In this document: positions 11,460 through 22,986 of the stretch, in pieces
How the letters are laid out: every line of letters begins with the position of its first letter
Position numbering within the stretch: position 1 is the stretch's first letter
Origin: Kuschelorhynchus macadamiae
Lineage: Eukaryota; Arthropoda; Insecta; Coleoptera; Curculionidae
Assembly (NCBI GenBank): GCA_030620095.1
Contig: JAUTXW010002479.1
Coordinates: forward strand, 124,001 to 188,000
DNA: 64,000 nt
Direction of reading: 5' to 3'
Position numbers and translations under genes: made by a program
Notes under the pieces: model-generated
Database searches by the model: none
Seen by the model: the letters and a program-made list of their open reading frames with translations, nothing else
Told to the model about the DNA's origin: nothing

Positions 11460-12121
11460 CAGGTTTATTCACCGAGAGTGGCCTATTAGACGTTTACAGG
11501 GAACTGATTTACATAATTTAAGTCATAAATAAAGGCTTATAAATCAAGAACTTGACGAGTTAGGTATAGGAAACCTATACATAGCTGAAGAGTTACATTT
11601 ATCGGCATTTCAACTCAGTAATCAGGGTCTACCGTTTAAAAATTTTCATATTAAGCCACTTTCATAAGTTACTAACAAACTTATACTTCTGGACCACCCT
11701 GTATGCTCTGGTATTAACATAGCGAAAAATGTAAATACTTACGGGCATTGTTTAATCGTAACCAGAATTTCTGCTTCAGATTGTTTTAGAGCATGGAAAT
11801 ATTAAATCTTTTTGAAAGCCCTGCTTTCGCTAAAAAAAAATAAATTAATTAATATCTCAAGAACGGCTACAGAGAAGTATAGGAAGATATTTACAAAAGT
11901 TAATTAGAAATGAACGAAGATTCTGAAAATTGAAAAATATACAGGGTGTTCCATATAAAATAACGATGTTGCCACTGGATTCGGGTAGAAGCGGCAACAC
12001 CGCGGAACTGAAATTATTTTATAAGATGATAGCTGGTTACGTTTGTAACCAAAATTTTAAAACAATCCGTAAATTGATTCTCCATAAACGTCTAATAGGC
12101 CACTCACTGTGAATAACCCTG
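11460..12121. mobile_element. TA-flanked MITE, Tc1/mariner type, 662 bp
   Basis: The left end reads CAGGTTTATTCACCGAGAGT and then GGCCTATTAGACGTTTA. The right end, read inward, is CAGGGTTATTCACAGTGAGT followed by the same GGCCTATTAGACGTTTA. About 33 of 38 bases match. Both ends are flanked by TA (11458-11459 and 12122-12123), the Tc1/mariner target. Inner copies of CACCCTGTAT at 11696-11704 and its inverse at 11940-11948 face outward in both arms, as in the long-TIR elements elsewhere in this window. There is no transposase, so it is non-autonomous. Confidence 0.75.
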
Positions 12122-12228
12122 TATTATTAAAATAACTAATTTTATGTTATTTAACCTCAGAACCAAGAAAATTCACAAAAAATATATATACAGACTGTTT
12201 AAGAAATCAAAATTATTATTAAATTATC

Positions 12229-12230
<2 letters not shown>

Positions 12231-12309
<79 letters not shown>
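12231..12309. repeat. (TA)n microsatellite
   Basis: An almost pure alternating AT tract. Confidence 0.95.
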
Positions 12310-12311
<2 letters not shown>

Positions 12312-14630
12312 TTATATATTAAAGTTGTCTTTCTGTAATTTGGTCTACGGAACTAAAAATACTTTGTAATAGCTCGATCGACAGTTTGGGAAAATTGTAT
12401 ATTGGATGTCGCAAATGGAAAACTTGAATGTAATCTTTGTGTGAATACTGTAAGCGTAAGGATGAAAAAAATGAAAACTTTATCTTTTTTTTTCTATTAA
12501 ATAACGTAATAAAACTTTGAAATTTCTGGACTAAACTATTCTAGCAAAAAGTCTTTAGATGAATCGTTATCCTGATAAATATATTATGCTTATAAATATT
12601 ATGAAACTTATCACTTATATAAACTGCAAAATTTTAAATAAGGCCTTGTTTCTGTTTTCGACGCTATTCTCAAGGTTTTAAGAAAATTAAAGTTGCTAAT
12701 AATGTGTTAGGAAGGAATCAGGGTCGTAGTAAAGAAAGAGTTATCTAAATCAATTTGATTATTTATAACTAGTCTATGTATATATCTTACTTATCGTATG
12801 GTTAATAAGCATACTGATAAAGCATTTTCAATATAAACTTAAGTTTTCTTTATCTTCTCTATGCCTCATTTCATTTTGGAATTTAAAACAATACTAGTCG
12901 CGTATGAAACTTATCACCTTGTAACTCGAGCTATCGTTCGAGTTCGTCATTAAAAATTCCACCCGTATTTTCTGTGACTTATATTACGTAAGATACCCAA
13001 GACTCTTAGGGACCTTAAAAGTTCCGACATTAAATCCTAGCAAAGACACTAAGTTTTAATGTGGTTTATTATTAAAAACTATAAATTTAAAATCAATAGT
13101 TAAACACAGTATCTTTAAGTTGTTAGGTTCTTAACACGTTAGCATTTTTTGGAAACTTTGTGTTAGTTAGCAAGCTAAAATGAAAGTAATTCTGTGTTGT
13201 ACGTTTTAAATATAATCATCAGGAATCAAAAGAATTGCTACGTCAGTGACAACAGTAACGTCATTTTTATTTTTGCAATGACTTGCATTTTTTTCAATAT
13301 TCTTGTATTTACTGTAAGCTGGAAGCACAATTAGATCAGTAAAATACTCAAGAAATAGTGTTCACGATTAATCGAACAGATTTTTTTTAGCAGAACACCA
13401 AAAACAAGAAAATGTATTTAATTTTTACCTAAACATTTTTAACAATATACTGGATACAGGCACAAATGAATTTGATATTCAGAGAAAATTGTTTAAAAAT
13501 CCATTATAGTCATTTCTCAGAGGCAAGACATAACTCTTTAAGTAAAAGCACACGTAGCAACCTTTTAGGACTGTCATGAGTAGTAAAGCCATCTATGAAA
13601 GAGCATAGCTATATAACCCGGATTTAAGGTATTATCTCAATTTTGAGGTAAAATAGGTAATATAGTTCCTTCCATTTCTATAAAATTTACTGTATTTTGA
13701 AAAAATAATACCCTTAACGTTTTAGTTCAACATAAAGTTTCTGCTCATGAGGTTTCTAACAACTAAATCAATTTTTAATTCGGGTTTCATTGATTTCATT
13801 TTCGACGTCTCATATCTAACTACATTTTTGCAAAGATTTCATCATTAAGCGAATATTAGTATAATAAACATTTAATTTAAAGCATAGTTTATTTGAGTTA
13901 CCTCATTACTGCTCCCGGATATCCATTAAGCCTTGTATATTTTATTATATTTTGCATTAACAACATATTTCATATATGTTCGCTAGCTGATTTTTAATTG
14001 AAACCAACCGACATTTTTTATCAAAGGGCTACCCACGGTCACCCCATTTAACCTCTTTTGATGGAAATATATTTCTTTTAACCCTCGTTGGCCTATTTTT
14101 TATATTTCAAAAACGATTGGCATGACAGCTCAATAAGTTTTTATACCAAGGCCGAAGTATCAAGCTTCGGTTAACATACATAGGTTTTCACTCAGATTAA
14201 ATAGAAAATAGTTAATTTAACGGTTTCCAGCAAAAACGGAACTAAATGTTTTAATGTATTATAATGGAGCCTAAACGAAAATTATTTTATAACTGCTCTA
14301 AAGACTTGTCGCTTTAAATTTTTTTGTGGTAAAATTGCCTGAATTTTTAACGAAGTAGCGAAAAAAGCGTTGTGATAGAATTTATGTAGTCACTTCCACG
14401 CTGACGTTGCGATAAGTTTTAGAGTTGGGAGGATCTATAAAATAAAAGACTCACAACGGTGGGTAAGAAAAATGAAATTGATCTACATTAAGTTCTCCTA
14501 TCCATTACCTGAGATATTTGACCTCATCTGGCTTCTAGTCGACGTAAACGGGATGGAGTATGAGATAGACACATTTTAAATATACCTGTTTGGATTTTTA
14601 AATTTGAGAACAAGACTTAATAAAATGTGT
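12310..14630. other. non-coding AT-rich stretch
   Basis: No gene, clean repeat or RNA recognised on either strand. Confidence 0.45.
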
Positions 14631-14718
14631 GCCCCCAGTCGGATTCTAACCAGACTATGCAAATATTCACTCCTCGATATCCAAACTTTTGCATGCTTAG
14701 CCACAGTACTCCACTCGT
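14631..14718 (-). repeat. tRNA-like segment (SINE head or tRNA pseudogene)
   Basis: On the minus strand there is a possible A box, TGTGGCTAAGC, and about 45 bases later GGTTAGAATCC, one base off the B-box consensus GGTTCGAATCC, followed by a G-rich end. A proper cloverleaf is not evident, so a tRNA-derived SINE or decayed tRNA is more likely than a working tRNA gene. Confidence 0.4.
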
Positions 14719-16695
14719 TTATTAAATCTATATGTTTTAATTTTTAACGAAACATTAATTACATCAACTCATTATATCTACTATTTATTATGTAAAAATG
14801 TCAGTTTTTTACCGTAGAAAGCTTTCCCTGCTTTGACTAATTTACATATTTTTTGGGATTAGGACGTGTTAAAATTTTATCACTTTCCACCGGTATTTGT
14901 TCTATTACACCAGACATCTTTAAAAGATCTTCACTACGCCAAGTCTGAACTAAGTTTGGAGAGATCCAAGTAAGCTTTTATATCACGCTAGAACCTTTAT
15001 AGAAAATTTAAAGGTCTGTAACTCGTACAAAAACCATCAACAGTCAATATCACTTGATAAAACTTAAACGGTAGTTAAGAAAACTTTTATTCCTATCCGA
15101 CGTGTTCCTGTCAATTACGTGAAGTATCGTCAGTAATGTTCATGAGCTAGAAGAGATTTAATACTTCTTTTATACCCAACTTATTCAACCGAACCGTGAC
15201 ACGGTGTTAAAATCGATTTTCTCTTGACCTGTAGATCATAATCACTGTCTTTATTTAAATGTTTTGGATGTTTATAAATTTTAATTTTACAGAATTCGGA
15301 CATGGACAGGATAACCTTAGTTTTTTAACATTTATGTTGTGTCCAGTAGAATGTTTAGGAGGTATAGCTAACTAAATATTTTGTTTTTTTTGTTAATGCA
15401 TATTTTATATTTCTTAAGTCCAGGGTACACAGAGCATACGTTCTGTATACGATAAGATGTTTTATAAGTAAACTCACGCTTTTTAAAGAAGAAATTTATC
15501 TTTAGGGGATCCCAAGCAATGGCATATGTTCTAATAAGTGGGTAGTGATACAGGGATATTTAAATAAAAGTGAATAATCCTTATAATTTCTTTCGTTGTA
15601 AAGATGGAGGAAAATATTAGGTAATTATTTACTTCTATTTACCATCGCCGGTTTTGATAATTTTTGATGCACCGGAAGATTTTCGACCGCTGATCACGAA
15701 TATAAACTCAGATTTTTTTGGGTGACGGTTCGTTCAAGTTATCCACTATTACCTTTGTTTATTTTGAATCAACTTTTTCCTAAAACTTACTTGTTGATAC
15801 ATTTACTCAATAACAATTTTAGCCAAATTGACTATATTATCTAAATTAATTCATTTACTTGTTGTATTGTATTAAAAACTTGCTTTAATAACGAAAAATA
15901 CAACACAAAAAGAAGCCATGATTGTTTATGAAATATTTAGTAATTTCATATTTATGTTGGTTATTTGGTATAATTGAAATTACATTTCTCTTTCAAATTT
16001 TGAGTTAATAATGTTAAAAGTTTCGTCCCAAAAAGAGATGATTTTATTAATTATCTAGTTTATAAAAGTATATTTAGAGCAACAAGGTCTGATGCAACTT
16101 TTTGCAAGCGCCCGAACAAATATCTTTTTCCCCCTTTATTTAGAGGTAGAAACTGTTGGAAAGTTTAGTGCCCATTTTTTCTTTTTCCCATATCCACGAA
16201 CCACCATTATTAAAAAAGAACTTAAACTAAGCTACAGAAATATTGTGTTTTGAAGTAACTTTTGACCAGAGGTATATAGTGCTATATTAATAGTTATCGT
16301 TTATCAAAAAAATTATTTTTGTATCGTAGGGCTCCAGCTGAATCACTTTTCGTACACATTCGTATAGGTTGGCCCATCGAAAACGAAACGTCGTTAGTTT
16401 TAGGTGAAATTTACAAAAAACGCGCGGACACGACGACTTTGTTTTAAGGGGGACGCTTTTTAGGCCTATACAAAGACCCCTATTTACAACCACTCGGGTA
16501 GGATGAGATTCACCCTCTAAATCTTAAATAGAAAGGGGGGACAAGTAAACATTTTTGAATGAATTTTGTACCAGTTAAAGCAAAAAAATCTAAATAAAAA
16601 ATTTGGGAACAAATATCGATTCTCTTTACAAAGATAATTAGTTTATGCCATGATACTTGATTTTCTGTACATAAAATTAAAATGTATTTGACTGA
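14719..16695. other. non-coding stretch with small element scraps
   Basis: No gene. At 15328-15356, TGTGTCCAGTAGAATG resembles the Penelope-like 3' coding region at 39918-39940. The segment 16355-16500 (GTATAGGTTGGCCCATCGAA) looks like transposon terminal sequence but has no partner here. Confidence 0.4.
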
Positions 16696-16794
16696 TTAAG
16701 AAATCATGGTTCTTGGGATTAAACCTTGGTTTTCTTTACATTTATAATATGGTCAGTATTATGCTGGTGTTCAGCTACAGCAGATTGAAAAATT

Positions 16795-16798
<4 letters not shown>
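16696..16798 (-). mobile_element. internally deleted Penelope-like 3' fragment
   Basis: AAGAAATCATGGTTCTTGGG at 16698-16717 matches 39585-39604. It is joined directly to TTTTCTTTACATTTAT and to CAGCAGATTG, which correspond to 39899-39957. The roughly 290 bases that separate these blocks in the 39.6-kb copy are missing here. Confidence 0.6.
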
Positions 16799-16870
<72 letters not shown>

Positions 16871-16884
16871 GTTTTTTTTTTTTT
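16799..16884. repeat. (TA)n tract followed by poly-T
   Basis: Alternating TA at 16799-16850, then two T runs split by CG near 16870. It abuts the left inverted arm of the composite Penelope-like element. Confidence 0.95.
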
Positions 16885-16898
16885 AACCATATATAAAT

Positions 16899-18993
16899 AT
16901 TTTGTTAATTATTTTCTTGGGCATAGGTTAACTCATTGAGAAGTAAAACTATAATTTAATCGACGTTTCGCTCATTATATTGAGCTTTCTCAAGATATTT
17001 ATTTTCTCTAATAAAAACATGTATAGTTAGTACTTAAATTAGTTAAAACATTATTGAAAAAACATTACATTTAAAACAAACTATGACCATGAAAACAAAA
17101 ATACATTTAAAACAACATTAATATTATACAGAGTACGTACCTTGGAAACATGTCAGTTTTACGAATGTTTTGCGATTGCAATAATTTCGACACGTCTGGA
17201 ATTCTGGTAGATAAAAACGAGACAAATTTTTTCTTTTGTTATATTTACTTAGATTTTTATTGCTGTACCGAGTTTGGGTTTATGATCTTACTGAAACGTA
17301 CAGGGTTTTATGTATGGAGTAGTTTATTTATTTAGATTAATTTACTTAGATATCAGATTATAATAAATTTGGCTTAAGTTATTGTTGTCTTTTTTATCGT
17401 TGACGGCATCTTTCTCTTTTTTAATTTGTATCATTTCTTTTATTGTGAGTTTTCGATAATTAGTTTCTTGCTCTAAAATTTTGGTTTGTTTAAAATCGAA
17501 TTCATGTTTTTCTGTATGTACGTGTTTGTGGAGTGCAGTAGATGCATCTTTGTGTATTTGTGGCCGTTTAATCGACTATCTAAGTATTGTGTTGTCATTC
17601 CTATGTACTTTTTTGGGCAATTTAAACATGGAATTGAGTAAACTAGGTTTGATTTCTTTTTGTTATTACTTTGCTTTTCAAGGGAGTGAAAAAACCATTT
17701 AGTAAATTCTGTGCTTTATGACAGACAGTTATGTCGTGTTTAGACAAGATATGATTTATTTTTTCTGATAGACCGTCTGTGTAGGGCATTGCAACGTATT
17801 TAGTATTACCATTTTTTTCTTTTGTTGCTTTCTTTAAGTTATTATAAAAAACATGAGTTCGTTGTTTAAAAACTCGTAGTATGTTTTTTTTCCGGATAAT
17901 GGTTATTTATTAAAGTCTCCTTAACCTTTTTTAAAATCTCAGGACGATATTCTGGGGAAGTAAGTGAGATGGCACGATCGGTTAGACCTATAATAACGCT
18001 ATTTTTTTTATTCTTTGGATGGTTGGAGTTAAAGTTTAAGTACCGCCCTGACCATGTTTTTTTTGTATACCACTTGGTTTTTATATTTTAATCTTTCGTG
18101 TTTCTAATTAGGGTTAAGTCTAGAAAATTAATTTTGTTTTTGTCTTTCCATGCTAAATTTTAATTTGGGGTGAAAATTATTAAAAGCATTTTAATAGGTC
18201 ATTAATATGGTTTTTTGAAACGGCAGTCAAACAATCGTCCACAAATCTTTTAAAAAAAGGAAAAGTTAAAATCAAGTTTACTTATCAGACTCTCCTCCAG
18301 ATATTCCGTAACTAATTGTGCGACAATGGAGGAAATAGGAGAACCCATACCGCAACCATCTAACTGTAGATAATATTTGTCCTCATACTTGAAATAATTA
18401 TTATTTAGAGAAATGTTAATAGCTTCTATAAATTCTTTTAATGGAAGTGTTTTGTGACTCTTTAATTCGTCCCATTTTTGTGTTATTATGTCAGATAAAA
18501 GTTAATTCGGAATATTTGTATATAGATAAACAACATCAAGAGATATTAGTATATGATTGTCCATACATAAAACCCTGTACATTTCAGTAAGATCGTAAAC
18601 CCAAACTCGGTACAGCAATAAAAATCTAAGTAAATATAAAAAAAAAGAAAAAATTTGTCTCGTTTTTATCTACCAGAATTCCAGACGTGTCGAAATTATT
18701 GCAATCGCAAAACATTCGTAAAACTGACATGTTTCCAAGGTATACGTATACTACTGTATAATATTAATATTGTTTTAAACGTATTTTTGTTTTCATGGTC
18801 ATAGTTTGTTTTAAATGTAATGTTTTTTGAGTTATGTTTTTTCAATAATGTTTTAACCAATTTAAATACTAACTATACATGTTTTTGTTGTAAAAAATAA
18901 ATATCTTGAGAAACTCAATATAATGAGCGAAACGTCGATTAAATTATAGTTTTACTTCTTAATGAGTTAACCTATGCCCAAGAAAATAATTAA

Positions 18994-18999
<6 letters not shown>
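16899..18999 (-). mobile_element. Penelope-like element with an inverted 5' fragment
   Basis: The arms 16899-17318 and 18561-18999 are inverted copies over about 420 bases. Shared blocks include TTAATTATTTTCTTGGGCAT, ATCGACGTTTCGCTCATTAT and TCTGGAATTCTGGTAGAT. The main copy lies on the minus strand and the left arm is a plus-strand copy of the 5' terminal region joined to its 3' end. Both outer edges run directly into (TA)n tracts. Partial inverted repeats of this sort are well known for Penelope-like elements. Confidence 0.8.
17340..18575 (-). pseudogene. Penelope-like reverse transcriptase plus GIY-YIG endonuclease, broken
   Basis: On the minus strand, ISLDVVYLYTNIP corresponds to RT motif A, then comes DGCGMGSPISSIVAQL (motif B), then FKRFVDDCLTAV with the FVDD catalytic pair (motif C). 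After a stretch with KVITKRNQT the frame changes, and VYSIPCLNCPKKYIGMTTQ gives the GIY-YIG nuclease start, ending with LDSRLNGHKYTK. The C-terminal part reads EMIQIKKEKDAVN. Stops occur after YTNIPN and LLKCF and at the RT/GIY-YIG junction, with further frame changes in the nuclease. Reverse transcriptase copies the element RNA at a nick made by the GIY-YIG nuclease; this copy cannot make either enzyme. It is a different family from the 39.8-kb and 22-kb copies. Confidence 0.82.

Positions 19000-19061
<62 letters not shown>
18999..19061. repeat. (TA)n microsatellite
   Basis: A pure alternating tract abutting the right inverted arm of the composite Penelope-like element. Confidence 0.95.
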
Positions 19062-19063
<2 letters not shown>

Positions 19064-19830
19064 TCATGTATGCCATTTACATAGAAAAGGAAGGAAGGGC
19101 AAATGTTTGTGAATTTAGTATTTTTCTTATATAAGCTGACCAACAAGAAAAATCAAATAATATCCTGCACCAACCAAAAAAATCCACTTAAAATATTTGT
19201 TTCATTTTTATTAGTAAATTTTCAACTTAATAAGGTGTTAACTAGATACAAATAAAAACTCGTTATTAATGTAAAATTTTTACTTTTTAAATTTGAATAG
19301 TTGGCACTACTTTAATTGATCGATATTTTCAGGTTATCTCACCAACATGAAAAAAATGTATTTTCCTGGTCAGAAAAATTGAATTTTTTTATTATTTAAC
19401 TTCCCACGAAGTTTTTAATGTAACAATAATTAAATCAAATTGTTTCATGAGGCGCTTCTCTGAATACAGTGAAAAGCGAACACTTTAATGGTGAATAACT
19501 CAGAAGCAAAACGTCGCCGAAAAAATTTGAATTCTGTGATCAGAGGCCGAAAACTTGTCGTTCTTTCAAAAATCATCAAAATCGTGATGGAAAGTATAAG
19601 TAAATAATTAGCAAATGTTAAATATGAAACTTATGTTATCAGCGAAACAACTAAACATCGAATAAAACAACAGTATAAAAGATCAATTTTATGTTGATTA
19701 TATCGTATAATTTTTATCACGTTTTAGGATTCTGCGAAAAGTTCAAGACTTATTTTATATAACATACCCCATACGGTTTTGCAATCGTTATTGAAATATG
19801 TGAATTTAAATTTTGTTTCACATATATGTG
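19062..19830. other. non-coding stretch
   Basis: No recognisable gene or repeat. Confidence 0.4.
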
Positions 19831-19836
19831 TCCAGC

Positions 19837-19851
19837 TTAGGTTAGGTTAGG
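19837..19851 (+). repeat. three TTAGG units at the LINE 3' edge
   Basis: TTAGG occurs three times in tandem, followed by TTG. It lies about 70 bases beyond the stop of the LINE frame. TTAGG is the usual insect telomere unit, but short runs like this are also common in insect LINE 3' ends. Confidence 0.7.
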
Positions 19852-19854
19852 TTG

Positions 19855-21325
19855 AAAGTGAGTGGATCAAACCGACCCTCCACTGCGACTCTGTGTTCTA
19901 TTGTGGTTCAGACCTATATTTACACTTCCCCAAGCAACTCTAAATCCGCAATGAGTCTTATCATTGCATTTGTATTCTTCAAGTCCTGGGGCACTAAAAT
20001 ATCTCTACCGAATATGGAGGACCTAATTCTGGCAGCTGCCGGGCATTCACACAGCACATGGCTGGCTGTCTCGTCATCCTCCATACATAGGCGGCACTCG
20101 GATTCGTCTTTAAGCCCCATCCTGTGCATATGATGTCTTAAACCACAATGGCCAGTGTATAGGCCTATTGCTGTTTTGAGCTTAATTCTGTTCATATTTA
20201 ACAGGCTTTCTGGTATCATCTTCTTCATGGGAAGGGAGATAAATGCCTTTGCATGGGACAGACTTGGCAATCAAGCCAATAGAGATTAGCTCTTTCCTCA
20301 ACCAAGTCCAAAAGTGCGCGCTTCGCCGTTTAGTGGGCTACTCCTAATGTTGGTTCAGGTCCCACGAATGTTGTCTCTACTCCTTTCTTTGCTAGAAGGT
20401 CCGCAGACTCATTTCCCTCCAGACCCGCATGTCCTGGTACCCATATAAGGGTGATTTTATTGTCGTTCCCCAGGCCAACAAAAGCCTTTTGGTAGTTCCA
20501 AACTGTTTTGGATGTACAATGACTCTCTTCAAGTAATTTAAGGCTTGCTTGACTATCCGAGAAAATTTTTATCGTTTTATGGATTATTTGTTGGTCCTGC
20601 ACATTCTAGCACACCATTCGATAGCACGAACCTCTGCTTGGAATATTGAGGTGTTATTGCCCAGACTTACTGACAGCAACCTTCGGCCTTACCCCATAGA
20701 TTCCAGCTCCTACACCTTTAATGGTTTTGGAGCCGTCTGTGAATAGGCACAGCTCTCCTTTCAGTAGATCAGATTTATTCTAAGCCCACTCCTCTTTCCC
20801 TGGGAAGATCACTGATTAGGGTTGTTGTGCACTAACAGTTTTTGGTAGCAGGTCCGACGACATTCCCAACATGTAATGGTTTTTCATAATTTTCAGCATG
20901 TTGGATGATCCCATGTGACTCGTTCGATCCACCATGCTGCTGGTGACATGGTGGAGTCTGTATGTTGTCCTAATTGCTTCCCCTTCCACAAAAAGGTAAA
21001 GTGGTGGAAGTTTCAAACGGAGTTACATGTCCACTGTCGGAATTGAGCGATTCGCTCCTGAAATTGACAAGCAAGCTTGTCTCTACAGTCCACTCAGCTT
21101 GGCTTGAGCAACATTTTGTTGTTCCTTGCTCCACCAAGCTACAGAGCCATAGCCTATCATTAGTCTTATGGCCGTTAGGTACAGCCAATATAGCTATTTT
21201 GGTCTCACACCATAACTTCTCGCAGATTTTACGGCAGGTCCACAGGGATACTTTGGCTTTCTGAATTATATTATTCAAATGAGCATTCCAGTTTCATTCA
21301 TGGGTCCAACTTACAGCTCTTTTAA
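19855..21325 (-). pseudogene. LINE ORF2 3' half: RT thumb, RNase H, zinc knuckle
   Basis: From right to left on the minus strand: NWNAHLNNIIQKAKVSLW (end of the RT domain), WWSKEQQN, LPPLYLFVEGEAIRTTYRL, and then an RNase HI domain. The RNase H begins FTDGSKTIKGVGAG (first Asp), then QAEVRAIEWC (Glu), IFSDSQASLKLL (second Asp) and WVPGHAGLEGNESADLLAKK (last Asp), followed by FVGPEP. The C-terminal part has TAIGLYTGHCGLRHHMHRMG and CRLCMEDDETASHVLCECP, a Cys/His knuckle typical of Jockey/I/R1-group LINEs, ending at 19920. Several frame changes (near 21050, 20700 and 20300) make it dead. The 5' half and endonuclease are absent, as expected for 5' truncation. Confidence 0.85.
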
Positions 21326-21765
21326 TTTTAGGAATTTAGGTCATCAGGTAATCTCAACGCTGACAAAAATATTTTAGTCAAAGTAATTCAGGATATCTTT
21401 TCTGTGAGATCAAGGGAAACAACTCTTCCGCCGTTATGCCTACTATCTTTACAGCAAGAGCTATTCTCCACTAGTGCTGTAATTATCTTACCTGTTTCCA
21501 ATGAAAAAAATTTTAATCAAAAATCAAAAAAACTCTAAATAGTATTAAAAACCAACTGCACACAAGCCAAACCCGTCCCTCGCATCGCCGTTTATTTTTA
21601 TGCAGATCTCATGCAGAAATATTTGACGCTGTGTTGCCATTAGTGCCAATTGGGTATATATGTAAGAATGTCTTCTGATCTTAGTTCTGAAATAAGTATT
21701 GTTAATGACTAAACTAGAAATAAGACACAAAGTCTCGGTCTCAGTCAAAAAGAGTATAATGCGGT
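21326..21765. other. non-coding stretch
   Basis: No supported gene. The right part may be 3' flank of the Penelope-like element to the right. Confidence 0.4.
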
Positions 21766-21802
21766 TACACGTGTTTCGCCTTTTCAGGCATCATCTGACC
21801 TA
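21766..21802 (-). promoter_or_regulatory. hammerhead-like terminal motif of a Penelope-like element
   Basis: On the minus strand the order is CAGATGATGCC, a loop, GGCGAAAC and ACGTGT. GCC and GGC can pair as a short stem before GAAAC. This resembles a hammerhead ribozyme core, with a CAGATGA in place of CUGANGA. Activity is not implied. Confidence 0.45.
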
Positions 21803-22021
21803 CAATTAATATAACAATCAAAAACTATCACTATAAATATACAAAATTCAAACAGACCTTCGACATTAACTAAAATCACAAGAACAAATCAAACAACTAT
21901 AACGTCACATGTTAAAATACACACTGAGATGAGGTTAAGAAACTAAGGTATTGACACGCGCAGATAAAAGTTGAATCAAATAAAAGACAAAAAAATATAT
22001 AAATAAAGAATATAAAAAAAG

Positions 22022-22112
22022 GTTATTGATATACCCAGGAATTGAACCCGAGCCTCCGGCCGGCGCCGCCGTGACACACCGAGATACTGACCACCACTCT
22101 ACCAGCAGGTCC
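22022..22112 (-). repeat. tRNA-like segment in the 3' region of a Penelope-like element
   Basis: Minus strand: GCTGGTAGAGTGGTGGTCAG resembles an A box with flanking bases, and CTCGGGTTCAATTCCTGG holds a good B box (GGTTCAATTCC). A very GC-rich insert, GGCGGCGCCGGCCGGAGG, separates them. The whole is tRNA-sized but does not fold cleanly by eye, so it is a SINE head or a tRNA-derived 3' domain. It starts only 10 bases after the stop of the upstream Penelope-like frame. Confidence 0.55.
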
Positions 22113-22122
22113 AATGAAAAGT

Positions 22123-22986
22123 TTATACATTATCTTCCTGCCGATTAATATTAGTACCAAGATTATTAAAAATTAGTTGAGGTTCGAAACTGAAGACATC
22201 ATTAACACAATGTAAAACTGGGCTTCTTTTAGCCCTTGTAATTTCCATCTTCTCTAACAAATCCAGTTTTTTACTCTTTGGACACTCGTGAAGTATATTT
22301 ACATTGTTTGGTATAGAGAAATGATGTCCAGTTGTTAGCAAGTGGTTAGCAAAAGCCGACTTTGTCTCAGTGATATCAGTGTTTTTATATTTATCGAAAA
22401 GGCTAAAATGTTCTCGGACCCTAGTGGAAATCCTTCTCCCTGATTGTCCGATATAAACAGCAGAACAATCTCCACAGCCCAATGAGTACATCCCTGAATT
22501 CGAGAGATATTCAGTCTTATCTTTGGTCATTACTAGATGTCTCTTAAGTGAGTTCACTGTTTTAAAAGCAATTGAGACATCTAAATGTTTGAAAAACTTC
22601 GCCACCTGCATTGAAATATTACCAAAAAATGTTAAACCTTTGAAGCATTTTTTAAGTGTTGGTTTAGAGTGAATAATATTAAAGGAAAGTTTGTATTTAT
22701 TGAAAAACTTAAAATAAAGTCTATTGATGGATTGGATAGGAAAACCGTTGTTGAAAGCACTTTGTTTTATAATCTGCAATTCCTGATTGAAAGCTTCCGT
22801 GGAAAGAGGTATTTTGAACAACCGATAGAAAAATGAGTTGAAGGCTGCAAACTTGTGTGAGTGAGGAGAAATGGAACTAAATTGAATAACGTTATCTGTA
22901 GACGATTGTTTTCTGTATATTTCAAATTCTATTTTGGTATTGTTCCTGATTAACATTAAATCTAAACAAGTATTGTTAAGGTACAT
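22123..22986 (-). CDS. Penelope-like polyprotein C-terminal part with GIY-YIG nuclease
   Basis: This is an uninterrupted 287-residue frame. The N-terminal part (IYRKQSSTDNVIQFSS, then SPHSHKFAAFNSFFYRL) matches the region after the catalytic motifs of Penelope-like reverse transcriptases. Residues about 165-230 form a GIY-YIG domain: SGMYSLGCGDCSAVYIGQSG, then RRISTRVREHFSLF and ANHLLTTGHHF. The motif blocks with GSP-SP and FVDD are absent and nothing like them follows upstream of 22986, so the element is 5'-truncated. The ATG is probably an internal Met and not a real start. The nuclease would nick target DNA for target-primed copying. The intact frame suggests a fairly recent insertion; function alone is unlikely. 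Confidence 0.75.
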   Translation of the reverse strand: MYLNNTCLDLMLIRNNTKIEFEIYRKQSSTDNVIQFSSISPHSHKFAAFNSFFYRLFKIPLSTEAFNQELQIIKQSAFNNGFPIQSINRLYFKFFNKYKLSFNIIHSKPTLKKCFKGLTFFGNISMQVAKFFKHLDVSIAFKTVNSLKRHLVMTKDKTEYLSNSGMYSLGCGDCSAVYIGQSGRRISTRVREHFSLFDKYKNTDITETKSAFANHLLTTGHHFSIPNNVNILHECPKSKKLDLLEKMEITRAKRSPVLHCVNDVFSFEPQLIFNNLGTNINRQEDNV

